From Rhodococcus xishaensis (GTDB taxonomy: Bacteria; Actinomycetota; Actinomycetes; Mycobacteriales; Mycobacteriaceae): a stretch of DNA of 64,000 bases. The position numbers and the translations under genes are program-made. Positions 28,532-36,420 of this stretch are shown here, piece after piece. The stretch is taken from assembly GCF_004011825.1 (NCBI RefSeq), contig NZ_RKLO01000002.1, forward strand, positions 372,001 to 436,000, in the 5' to 3' direction. Every line of letters begins with the position of its first letter. The stretch's first letter is position 1. Below the pieces are notes generated by a model. It worked only from the letters and a program-made list of their open reading frames with translations. It was not told the DNA's origin and did not search any database.

Positions 28532-29677
28532 GTGAATCGGCTGAGTGGTTTTCGAGGTCGCGGCACAGTCGGGGGGCGCGCCACCCGACTGATACTCGGG
28601 GTGACGGCTGCCTCTGCGATGGTGCTGGGAATGGTCGGAATCGGTGCGGGGGCCGCGGCGGCCGGGACCGTGATCGACACCATCCCGGTGGGGGATGTCC
28701 CGCTCGGGGTGGCGGTCAGCCCGGACGGGTCCCGCGTCTACGTGTCCAACGTCATCGGCGATTCGGTGTCGGTGATCGACACCCTCACGAATAGCGTGGT
28801 CGACACCGTTGCGGTCGGGGACGGTCCGTTCGGAGTCGCGGTGTCCCCGGACGGGTCCCGCGTTTACACCGCCAACAGTCAAGGCAATTCGGTGTCGGTG
28901 ATCGACACCGGTACGAACGCTGTGATTGACACCGTCGTGGTGGGAGTCTTCCCGATCGGGGTGGCGGTCACCCCTGACGGATCTCATGTCTACGTCACCA
29001 ATGTCAGCAGCGATAATGTAATGGTTATCGAAACTGCCGGTAATACGGTGGACGATACCTTTGTGACCCAGGACGGCCCGAACGGGGTTGCGGTATCCCC
29101 GGACGGGTCTCGCGTTTACGTCTCCAACGCTGGTAGTGCTTCGGTGTCGGTGGTCGAGACCGCCGGCAACACTGTCGTCGACACCGTTTCGGTCGGCGTC
29201 TCCCCGCAGTTTGTGGCGGTGAGCCCGGGCGGGTCCCGCGTCTACGTCGCCAACGGAATCGACGATTCGGTGTCGGTGATCTCCACCTTCACTAATAGCG
29301 TGGTCGACACAGTAACGGTCGGGGACAACCCGAACGGGGTGGCGGTGTCCCCGGACGGGTCCCGCGTCTACGTCACCAACGTTGGTGGCGATTCGGTGTC
29401 TGTGATCGCGACACTCGGTAACACCGTGGTCGAGACCATCCCTGTCGGAGGCTCCCCGGCCGGGGTGGCGTTCACCCCGTTCGGATTCCGCGCCTATGTC
29501 GCCAACCCTGACGACGACACGGTGTCGGTGATCGCCGTCAACAGGTGCTCCGGATCGCTGTGCATTGGCGCTGGATCGCTGGTGGGCGGTGGTTCGACGG
29601 GTAGTGGGGGTACAGGTTCCTTGGCCGGCGGAGGTTCGTTGGCGGGTGCCGGTTCGACGGGCAGCGCCGGAAGCTGA
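28532..29677 (+). CDS. Secreted YVTN beta-propeller protein, copy 5
   Basis: 381 aa, GTG start. Signal peptide, seven blades, CSGSLC and a full Gly/Ser tail. Blade 3 is unusual: its last strand reads DNVMVIETAGNTVDD instead of the near-universal SVSVI, and blade 4 opens VTQDGPNGV. The DNA there (about 29000-29070) also departs from the array's codon pattern, with more AT-rich codons, so this stretch has escaped homogenisation. The rest follows the consensus. Confidence 0.88.
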   Translation: MNRLSGFRGRGTVGGRATRLILGVTAASAMVLGMVGIGAGAAAAGTVIDTIPVGDVPLGVAVSPDGSRVYVSNVIGDSVSVIDTLTNSVVDTVAVGDGPFGVAVSPDGSRVYTANSQGNSVSVIDTGTNAVIDTVVVGVFPIGVAVTPDGSHVYVTNVSSDNVMVIETAGNTVDDTFVTQDGPNGVAVSPDGSRVYVSNAGSASVSVVETAGNTVVDTVSVGVSPQFVAVSPGGSRVYVANGIDDSVSVISTFTNSVVDTVTVGDNPNGVAVSPDGSRVYVTNVGGDSVSVIATLGNTVVETIPVGGSPAGVAFTPFGFRAYVANPDDDTVSVIAVNRCSGSLCIGAGSLVGGGSTGSGGTGSLAGGGSLAGAGSTGSAGS

Positions 29678-29700
29678 CATCTGCGCGGTGAGTTGGGGGC

Positions 29701-29730
29701 GCCGCCACCGGTGATCGTGTCGGTGGCGGC
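29701..29730 (+). terminator. Hairpin after propeller gene 5
   Basis: Perfect 10-bp stem GCCGCCACCG (29701-29710) / CGGTGGCGGC (29721-29730), 10-nt loop. Confidence 0.7.
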
Positions 29731-29775
29731 GTCGCACGTTCTGGTGGATGTGGGGCTCTTCGGTGCGTCGGGGGC

Positions 29776-29884
29776 CTGATGCGGATTGTGGTTGTTAGCC
29801 TCCTGTCGGCTGGTGGTCTCTCCGGTCGCTGGTTGTCTCACTGCATGGCCTGTCCGTTTTGTTCCTCTTGTGTAGGAGGGAAAT
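29776..29884 (+). promoter_or_regulatory. Leader of propeller gene 6
   Basis: Candidate -10 TAGCCT at 29796-29801; RBS GTAGGAGGG. Confidence 0.55.
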
Positions 29885-31030
29885 GTGAATCGGCTCAGTG
29901 GTTTTCGAGGTCACCGCACGATCGGGAGGTGCGTCCGACGTCTGATGGTCGGAATGACATCCGCTTGCATCATGGTGCTGGGTATGGCCGGGATCGGTGC
30001 GGGGACCGCGGTAGCGGATACCGTCATCGACACCATTCCGGTGGGGGATTTTCCGAGCGGTGTGGCGGTCAACCCATTTGGATTCCGTGCCTATGTAGCC
30101 AACAGCGACGACGACTCGGTGTCGGTGATCGACACCGTTACGAACACGGTGGTCGACACCGTGACGGTCGGGGACTCCCCGCGCGCGGTGGCGGTGAGCC
30201 CGGACGGGTCCCGCGCGTACGTCTCCGAGGCCGACGCCGACACGGTGTCGGTGATCGAGACCGTCGGTAACACCGTGAGCGTGACCATCCCAGTCGGCGA
30301 CTTCCCTACTGGGGTGGCGGTGTCCCCGGACGGGTCCCGCGTCTACGTCGCCGAACTCTTCGACGATTCGGTATCGGTGATCGAGACAGTCGGTAACACC
30401 GTGGTCGATACGATCCCACTCGGCGCCGCCCCTACAGGGGTGGCGGTGTCCCCGGACGGGTCCCGCGTCTATGTCGCCAATAATGTGGGCGACACAGTTT
30501 CGGTGATCGACGCCGGGACAAGCACGGAGCTCACTACCATCGCGGTGGGGAACAGCCCGCGCGGGGTGGCGGTCACCCCGGACGGGTCTCGCGTTTATGT
30601 CACCAACAGACTTGACGACACGGTGTCGGTGATCGACACCGACACGAACACGGTGGTCGACACCGTGACGGTCGGGGATCGCCCGGTTAGGGTGGCGGTG
30701 TCCCCGTTCGGGTCCCGCGTCTACGTCACCAACCTCTTGGACGATTCCGTGTCGGTGATCGAGACCGCTGGGAACACGGTGGGCGAGATCGTCCCCGTCG
30801 GGGACTCCCCGATCGGGGTGGCGATAGCCCCGTTCGGGTCCCGAGCCTATGTCACCAACAGCGACGGCGACACGGTGTCGGTGATCGCTGTCGAGCGGTG
30901 CTCAGGTTCGTTGTGCATCGCCACCGCATCGCTGGCGGGCGGCGGTTCAACGGGCAGCGGTGGCACCGGTTCGCTGGTGGGCGGGGGTTCCCTGGGGGGT
31001 GCTGGTTCGGCGGGCAGTGCCGGCAGCTGA
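29885..31030 (+). CDS. Secreted YVTN beta-propeller protein, copy 6
   Basis: 381 aa, GTG start. Signal peptide ending near TAVAD, seven blades, CSGSLC and the Gly/Ser tail. Blade 1 carries the NPFGFRAYVAN variant shared with copies 4 and 7. Two blades replace the usual YVTN/YVAN by YVSEADAD and YVAELFDD, so the Asn of the signature is lost twice in this copy. Upstream and downstream flanks are nearly identical to those of copy 7. Confidence 0.88.
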   Translation: MNRLSGFRGHRTIGRCVRRLMVGMTSACIMVLGMAGIGAGTAVADTVIDTIPVGDFPSGVAVNPFGFRAYVANSDDDSVSVIDTVTNTVVDTVTVGDSPRAVAVSPDGSRAYVSEADADTVSVIETVGNTVSVTIPVGDFPTGVAVSPDGSRVYVAELFDDSVSVIETVGNTVVDTIPLGAAPTGVAVSPDGSRVYVANNVGDTVSVIDAGTSTELTTIAVGNSPRGVAVTPDGSRVYVTNRLDDTVSVIDTDTNTVVDTVTVGDRPVRVAVSPFGSRVYVTNLLDDSVSVIETAGNTVGEIVPVGDSPIGVAIAPFGSRAYVTNSDGDTVSVIAVERCSGSLCIATASLAGGGSTGSGGTGSLVGGGSLGGAGSAGSAGS

Positions 31031-31056
31031 CACCCGTGCTGCGGTGAGTTGAGGGT

Positions 31057-31086
31057 GCCGCCACCGGTGATCGTGTCGGTGGCGGC
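31057..31086 (+). terminator. Hairpin after propeller gene 6
   Basis: Perfect 10-bp stem GCCGCCACCG (31057-31066) / CGGTGGCGGC (31077-31086). Confidence 0.7.
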
Positions 31087-31131
31087 GTCGCACGTTCTGG
31101 TGGATGTGGGGCTCTTCGGTGCGTCGGGGGC

Positions 31132-31241
31132 CTGATGCGGATTGTGGTTGTTAGCCTCCTGTCGGCTGGTGGTCGTTTCCGGTCGCTGGTTGTCTCACTG
31201 CATGGCCTGTCCGTTTTGTTCCTCTTGTGTGGGAGAAAAAT
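31132..31241 (+). promoter_or_regulatory. Leader of propeller gene 7
   Basis: Candidate -10 TAGCCT at 31152-31157; RBS GTGGGAGAAA. Confidence 0.55.
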
Positions 31242-32390
31242 GTGAATCGGCTCAGTGGTTTTCGAGGTCATCGCACGGTGGTCGGGAGGCGTACCGCCCG
31301 TCTGATGTTCGGGGTGACATCTGCTTGCGCAATGGTGCTGGGGATGGCCGGGATCGGTGCGGGGACCGCGGCGGCGGATACCGTCATCGACACCATTCCG
31401 GTGGGAGGCTCTCCGATCGGGGTGGCGGTCAACCCCTTTGGGTTCCGCGCCTACGTCGCCAACGATGATGACGACTCGGTGTCGGTGATCGACACTGTCA
31501 CGAACACGGTGGTCGACACCGTCACGGTCGGGGGTGCCCCGAACATGTTGGCGGTCACCCCGGACGGGTCCCGCGTCTACGTCGCCAACAACGACGACGA
31601 TTCGGTGTCGGTGCTGAACACCGTCACGAACACGGTGGTCGCCACCGTGACGGTCGGGGACGGCCCGTTCGGGGTGGCGGTGTCTCCGGACGGGTCCCGC
31701 GTCTACGTCGCCAACAGAATCGATGGTTCGGTGTCGGTGATCGACACCGGCACAAACACGGAGATCGACACCGTGACGGTCGGGGACGGCCCCCGTGGGG
31801 TGGCGGTATCCCCGGACGGGTCCCGCGTCTACGTCGCGAACAGCGTCGACGGTTCGGTGTCGGTGATCGACACCGGCACAAACACGGAGATCGACACTGT
31901 GACGGTCGGGGCCAGCCCCCGCGGGGTGGCGGTATCCCCGGACGGGTCCCGCGTCTACGTCGCCAACAGAATCGACGATTCTGTGTCGGTGATCGACACC
32001 GGCACAAACACGGAGATCGACACCGTGACGGTCGGGGTCAACCCCCGCGGGGTGGCGGTATCCCCGGACGGGTCCCGCGTCTATGTCACCAACAGCTCGG
32101 GCGATACGGTATCGGTGATCGCGACTGTCGGTAACACCGTGGTCGACACCGTCGCGGTGGGCGATTTCCCACTCGGGGTGGCATTCACCCCGCTCGGACT
32201 CCGCGCCTATGTCGCAAACAGTGACGACGACACGGTGTCGGTGATCGCCGTCGACGAGTGCCTCGGCTCGCTGTGCTTCGGGTTCGGTTCGCTGGTGGGT
32301 GGTGGTTCGACGGGTAGCGGAGGCACCGGGTCGTTGGTGGGCGGCGGTTCACTTGGGGGTGCTGGTTCGGCGGGCAGCGCCGGCAGCTGA
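31242..32390 (+). CDS. Secreted YVTN beta-propeller protein, copy 7
   Basis: 382 aa from GTG 31242. A GTG at 31227 is in frame but lies inside the RBS region; the chosen start matches the other copies. Seven blades. Blades 3-6 are almost exact duplicates of each other (each contains VAVSPDGSRVYVAN or YVTN, and three close with SVIDTGTNTEI), the clearest internal amplification of the array. CLGSLC motif and Gly/Ser tail as usual. Confidence 0.88.
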   Translation: MNRLSGFRGHRTVVGRRTARLMFGVTSACAMVLGMAGIGAGTAAADTVIDTIPVGGSPIGVAVNPFGFRAYVANDDDDSVSVIDTVTNTVVDTVTVGGAPNMLAVTPDGSRVYVANNDDDSVSVLNTVTNTVVATVTVGDGPFGVAVSPDGSRVYVANRIDGSVSVIDTGTNTEIDTVTVGDGPRGVAVSPDGSRVYVANSVDGSVSVIDTGTNTEIDTVTVGASPRGVAVSPDGSRVYVANRIDDSVSVIDTGTNTEIDTVTVGVNPRGVAVSPDGSRVYVTNSSGDTVSVIATVGNTVVDTVAVGDFPLGVAFTPLGLRAYVANSDDDTVSVIAVDECLGSLCFGFGSLVGGGSTGSGGTGSLVGGGSLGGAGSAGSAGS

Positions 32391-32416
32391 CACCCGCGCT
32401 GCGGTGAGTTGAGGGC

Positions 32417-32446
32417 GCCGCCACCGGCGATCGTGTCGGTGGCGGC
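32417..32446 (+). terminator. Hairpin after propeller gene 7
   Basis: Perfect 10-bp stem GCCGCCACCG (32417-32426) / CGGTGGCGGC (32437-32446). Confidence 0.7.
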
Positions 32447-32491
32447 GTGGTGCGTTCTGGTGGATCTGGGGCTCTTCGGTGCGTCGGGGGC

Positions 32492-32601
32492 CTGATGAGG
32501 ATTGTGGTTGCTAGCCTCCCTGTCGGCTGGTGGTCTCTCCGGCCGCTGGTTGTCTCACTGCATGGCCTGTCCGTTTTATTCCTCTTATGTAGGAGAAAAA
32601 T
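32492..32601 (+). promoter_or_regulatory. Leader of propeller gene 8
   Basis: Candidate -10 TAGCCT at 32512-32517, preceded by GGTTGC rather than GGTTGT; RBS GTAGGAGAAA. Confidence 0.55.
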
Positions 32602-33744
32602 GTGAATCGGCTCAGTGGTTTTCGAGGTCACCGCACGGTCGGAAGGCGCGTCTCACGTCTGATGTTCGGGGTGACAGCTGCTTCTGCGATGGTGTGGGGT
32701 ATGGCCGGGATCGGCGCGGGGGCCGCGGCAGCGAATACCGTCATCGACACGATTCCGGTGGAGAACCCGGTCGGGGTGACGATCACCCCGGATGGGTCGC
32801 GCGCCTACGTCACCAACCAATCGGAAAATTCGGTGTCGGTGATCGGCACCGGCACGAACACCGTGGTCGATACCGTCGCGGTCGAGGACTTCCCGACGGG
32901 GGTGGCGGTCACCCCGGACGGGTCCCGCGTCTACGTCACCAACCGTGACGACAATTCCGTGTCGGTGATCGGGACCGCCGGGAACACCGTCATTGACACA
33001 GTGGAGGTCGGGAACAGTCCGGTAGGGGTGGCGATCACCCCGGATGGGTCCCGCGCCTACGTCACCAACAGAGGCGGTAATGCGGTGTCGGTGATCGACA
33101 CCGCCACCACCACGGTCGTCGAGAGCGTGACGGTCGGGAACAGTCCCCGTGGGGTGGCGATTACCCCGGATGGGTCCCGCGCCTACGTCACCAACAGAGA
33201 AGATGATTCGGTGTCGGTGATCGACACCGCCACCACCACGGTCGTCGACACAGTGGCAGTCGGGAGCAGTCCGCGTGGGGTGGCGGTGACCCCGGATGGG
33301 TCCCGCGCCTACGTCACCAACAGAGGCGATGATTCGGTGTCGGTGATCGACACCGCCACCACCACGGTGGTCGACACGGTGGCGGTCGGGGACGGTCCGC
33401 GTGAGGTGGCGGTCACCCCGGATGGGTTCCGCGCCTACGTCACCAATACCGACGGTGATTCGGTGTCGGTGATCGACACCATCACCACCACGGAGGTCGA
33501 GACCGTCCCCGTCGGGGACTTCCCCTTCGGGGTGGCGGTCACCCCGGACGGGTCCCGCGCCTACGTCACCAACATTCTTGACGACACGGTGTCGGTGATC
33601 GGCGTCGACAGGTGCCTCGGGTCGTTGTGCATCGCCACGGGTTCGCTGGTAGGCGGTGGCTCGACGGGCAGTGGAGGTGCCGGTTCGCTGGTGGGCGGTG
33701 GTTCGTTGGCGGGTCTGGGGTCGGCTGGCAGCACCGGCAGCTGA
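32602..33744 (+). CDS. Secreted YVTN beta-propeller protein, copy 8
   Basis: 380 aa, GTG start. Seven blades, the first two residues shorter than normal (VENPVGV for VGDxPxGV). Blades 3-6 share TPDG(S/F)RAYVTN and blades 3-5 close with VIDTATTTVV, a linker not used in other copies, so this copy has been homogenised independently of its neighbours. CLGSLC motif and Gly/Ser tail ending GLGSAGSTGS. Confidence 0.88.
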   Translation: MNRLSGFRGHRTVGRRVSRLMFGVTAASAMVWGMAGIGAGAAAANTVIDTIPVENPVGVTITPDGSRAYVTNQSENSVSVIGTGTNTVVDTVAVEDFPTGVAVTPDGSRVYVTNRDDNSVSVIGTAGNTVIDTVEVGNSPVGVAITPDGSRAYVTNRGGNAVSVIDTATTTVVESVTVGNSPRGVAITPDGSRAYVTNREDDSVSVIDTATTTVVDTVAVGSSPRGVAVTPDGSRAYVTNRGDDSVSVIDTATTTVVDTVAVGDGPREVAVTPDGFRAYVTNTDGDSVSVIDTITTTEVETVPVGDFPFGVAVTPDGSRAYVTNILDDTVSVIGVDRCLGSLCIATGSLVGGGSTGSGGAGSLVGGGSLAGLGSAGSTGS

Positions 33745-33770
33745 TACCCGAGCTGTGGTGAGTTAGGGGC

Positions 33771-33801
33771 GCCGCCACCGGTGGTTCGTGTCGGTGGCGG
33801 C
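33771..33801 (+). terminator. Hairpin after propeller gene 8
   Basis: Perfect 10-bp stem GCCGCCACCG (33771-33780) / CGGTGGCGGC (33792-33801), 11-nt loop. Confidence 0.7.
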
Positions 33802-33846
33802 GTTGCGTTTCTTGGACGTTGTGTGGCCTCTTCGGCGATTCGTGGG

Positions 33847-33957
33847 CCTGATGTGGATTGCGGTTGTTAGCCTCCTTTCGGCTGGTGGCCGTCTCCGGGC
33901 GCTGGTTGTCTCGCTGAATCGCCTGTCCGTTTTATTCCTCTTGCGTGGGAGAGAAAT
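33847..33957 (+). promoter_or_regulatory. Leader of propeller gene 9
   Basis: Candidate -10 TAGCCT at 33868-33873. The shared block reads GAATCGCCTGTCCG instead of GCATGGCCTGTCCG; RBS GTGGGAGAG. This copy starts with ATG rather than GTG. Confidence 0.55.
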
Positions 33958-35109
33958 ATGAATCGGCTCAGTGGTTTTCGAGGTCGTTGCACGATCAGGG
34001 GACGCGCGGGGCGTGCGGTCCTCGGGGTGGCATCTGCTTGCGTCATGGTGTTGGGTATGGCCGGGATCGGCGCGGGGGCCGCGGCAGCGGACACCGTCAT
34101 CGACACCATTCCGGTCGGGGAGTTTCCGAACGGGGTGGCGGTCAGCCCATTTGGGTTCCGCGCCTACGTCGCCAACGCCGTCGACGATTCGGTGTCGGTG
34201 ATCGACACCGTCACGAATACTGTGGTCGACACCGTGACAGTCGGGGACTTCCCGCTGGGGGTGGCGGTGTCCCCGGACGGGTCGCGCGCCTACGTCACGA
34301 ATCGTGACGACGATTCGGTGTCGGTGATCAACACCTTCACCAACACGGTGGTCGACACCGTGACGGTCGGGGACGACCCCTTCGGGGTGGCGGTGACCCC
34401 GGACGGGTCCCACGTCTACGTGACCAACACCACCGGTGCGCCTTCGGTATCGGTGATCCAGACGGTCGACAACACCGTGGTCACCACAGTCGGCGTCGGG
34501 ACCTTCCCGATCGGGGTGGCGGTCACCCCGGACGGGTCTCACGTCTACGTCACCAATACCGGTGGCGATACTGTGTCGGTGATCCAGACCGTCGACAACA
34601 CCGTAGTCACCACAGTCGGGGTCGGGAACGGCCCGCTCGGGGTGGCGGTCACCCGAGACGGATCGCGGGTCTACGTCGGCAACAACGATGACGGTACGGT
34701 GTCGGTGATCGAGACTGCCGGGAACACCGTGGTCGATACCGTCGTCGGGGTCGGAGTCGGTGCCGCCGGGGTGGCGGTGACCCCGGACGGGTCCCGCGTC
34801 TACGTCGCCGACGTCGGCGACGACGCGGTGTCGGTGATCGAGACTGCCGGGAACACCGTCATCGAGACCATCCCTGTCGGGGGCGCCCCGTCCTTTGTGG
34901 CGCTCACCCCACTCGGGTCCCGCGTCTACGTCACCAACAGTGCGGACGACACGGTGTCGGTGATCGCCGTTGAGCGGTGCTCCGGATCGTTGTGCCTCGC
35001 CACCGGATCGCTGGTGGGCGGTGGTTCGACGGGCAGCGGAGGCACCGGTTCCTTGGCCGGCGGTGGTTCGCTGGCGGGTGCTGGTTCTGCGGGAAGCACC
35101 GGCAGCTGA
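33958..35109 (+). CDS. Secreted YVTN beta-propeller protein, copy 9
   Basis: 383 aa and the only copy with an ATG start (AAATATGAATCGG). Seven blades. Blade 3 has an extra residue (TTGAPSVSVI), blades 3 and 4 share the linker VIQTVDNTVVTTVGVG, and blade 6 has the odd opening VVGVGVGAAGV. CSGSLC motif and Gly/Ser tail. The hairpin downstream is eroded and the next gene lacks the usual leader top, so read-through into copy 10 is likely. Confidence 0.88.
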   Translation: MNRLSGFRGRCTIRGRAGRAVLGVASACVMVLGMAGIGAGAAAADTVIDTIPVGEFPNGVAVSPFGFRAYVANAVDDSVSVIDTVTNTVVDTVTVGDFPLGVAVSPDGSRAYVTNRDDDSVSVINTFTNTVVDTVTVGDDPFGVAVTPDGSHVYVTNTTGAPSVSVIQTVDNTVVTTVGVGTFPIGVAVTPDGSHVYVTNTGGDTVSVIQTVDNTVVTTVGVGNGPLGVAVTRDGSRVYVGNNDDGTVSVIETAGNTVVDTVVGVGVGAAGVAVTPDGSRVYVADVGDDAVSVIETAGNTVIETIPVGGAPSFVALTPLGSRVYVTNSADDTVSVIAVERCSGSLCLATGSLVGGGSTGSGGTGSLAGGGSLAGAGSAGSTGS

Positions 35110-35132
35110 CACCCGCACCTGCGGTGAGATGC

Positions 35133-35170
35133 GGCGCTGCCACCGACGAGCGCGTGTCCATGGCGACGCC
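35133..35170 (+). terminator. Degenerate hairpin after propeller gene 9
   Basis: GGCGCTGCCA (35133-35142) against TGGCGACGCC (35161-35170): two mismatches and an 18-nt loop, clearly weaker than its counterparts. Confidence 0.35.
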
Positions 35171-35235
35171 GAGCCTCGCCCGTTCGTCTCACCGCATGGC
35201 CTGTCTATTCAATTCCTCTGGTGCAGGAGGGAAAT

Positions 35236-36381
35236 GTGGACCGAATCAATAGGCTTCGAGGTCGCCGAGTGGCTGAGGGGCGCGTCGTACGTGTGATGTT
35301 CGGGATGGCATCGGCTTGCACAATGCTGCTGGGTATGGCCGGGATTGGTGCGGGGGCGGCGGCAGCGGATACCGTGATCGACACCATTCCGGTAGGAAGC
35401 GGACCTGTCGGGGTGGCGGCGTCCCCGTTCGGGTCGCGCGTCTACGTCGCCAACACCGCTGACGACTCGGTGTCGGTGATCGAGACCGTCGGCAACACGG
35501 TGATCGATACAGTCGGCGTCGGGGACGGCCCCTTCGGGGTGGCGGTCACCCCGAACCGATCACACGTCTACGTCACCAACAGATTTGACGACACGGTGTC
35601 GGTGATCGACACCGGCACAAACACGGTGGTCGACACTGTTGTGGTCGGGGACGTACCTCAAGGGGTGGCGGTGTCCCCGAACGGGTCCCGTGCTTACGTC
35701 TCCCACTTATTCAACTTCACGATGTCGGTGATCGACACCAACACCAATAGCGTGGTCGACATCGTTCCGGTCGGGAACGGCGCGTCCGGGGTGGCAGTAA
35801 CTCCGGACGGGTCCCACGTGTACGTCGTCAACGCCTTCGAGGACACAGTGTCGGTAATCGAGACCGCCGGAAACACCGTGGTCGACACCGTTACGGTCGG
35901 CGACGATCCGTCAGAGGCGGAGGTGACCCCGGACGGATCCCGCGTCTACGTCACCAACACCCTGGACGGCTCGGTGTCGGTGATCGGGACCGCCGGAAAC
36001 ACCGTGGTCGACACCGTTGCGGTTGGCGACAGCCCGTTCGGGGTGGCGGTGACCCCGAACGGGTCCGGCGTCTACATCACCAACACCGGCGAGGGGACGG
36101 TGTCGGTGATCGAGACCGCCGGGAACACGGTAGTCGAGACCGTTACGGTCGGGACCGGCCCAGCCGGGGTGGCGGTGGGCCCGTTCGGGTTCCGCGTCTA
36201 CGTCGCCAACTTTTACGATGATGCCGTGTCGGTGATCGCCGCCAGGAAGTGCTCCGGATCGTTGTGTATCGCAACCGGATCGTTGGCGCGCGGTGGTTCG
36301 ACTGGTAGTGGAGACAGCGGTTCGCTGGTGGGCGGTGGTTCTCTTGCGGGTGCTCGTTCGACGGGGAGCGCCGGCAGCTGA
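35236..36381 (+). CDS. Secreted YVTN beta-propeller protein, copy 10
   Basis: 381 aa from GTG 35236 (GTGGACCGAATCAAT); an in-frame GTG at 35221 lies in the RBS zone. The N-terminus (VDRINRLRGRRVAEG) differs from the constant one of copies 1-9. Seven blades, CSGSLC and a tail in which GSARSTGS-type variants appear (SLARGG, GARSTGS). Only 126 bp separate it from copy 9, and the segment with TAGCCT is missing, so it is either co-transcribed with copy 9 or poorly expressed. It is convergent with pgl, 39 bp away. Confidence 0.87.
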   Translation: MDRINRLRGRRVAEGRVVRVMFGMASACTMLLGMAGIGAGAAAADTVIDTIPVGSGPVGVAASPFGSRVYVANTADDSVSVIETVGNTVIDTVGVGDGPFGVAVTPNRSHVYVTNRFDDTVSVIDTGTNTVVDTVVVGDVPQGVAVSPNGSRAYVSHLFNFTMSVIDTNTNSVVDIVPVGNGASGVAVTPDGSHVYVVNAFEDTVSVIETAGNTVVDTVTVGDDPSEAEVTPDGSRVYVTNTLDGSVSVIGTAGNTVVDTVAVGDSPFGVAVTPNGSGVYITNTGEGTVSVIETAGNTVVETVTVGTGPAGVAVGPFGFRVYVANFYDDAVSVIAARKCSGSLCIATGSLARGGSTGSGDSGSLVGGGSLAGARSTGSAGS

Positions 36382-36420
36382 CATCCACGCGTTGCGCGAA
36401 CTCCTTTGGCGGAGGGTGCG

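Larger units (their letters stand above)
23051..36381 (+). repeat. Tandem array of ten propeller genes with conserved flanks
   Basis: Ten head-to-tail copies of a 1.2-1.3 kb unit: conserved leader, GTG (once ATG) start in the context GTGAATCGGCTCAGTGG, signal peptide, seven blades of about 126 bp each, a C-x4-C motif, a Gly/Ser tail in nine copies, then a GC-rich hairpin. The core GTGTCGGTGATC recurs in nearly all of the roughly 70 blades. Copy 10 has a reduced leader and copy 2 lacks the tail. Confidence 0.9.

Noticed and set aside
22763-35118. Long minus-strand open frames across the propeller array (for example 25887-26978, 28124-29737, 33763-35118)
   Set aside because: They are antisense to well-supported genes and arise from high GC and the repeated codon pattern; their products are Arg/His/Asp-rich repeats with no start signals.
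23162-36381. Direct repeats that could suggest a CRISPR array
   Set aside because: The repeats are in-frame 126-bp blades of coding sequence, not short repeats with unique spacers.
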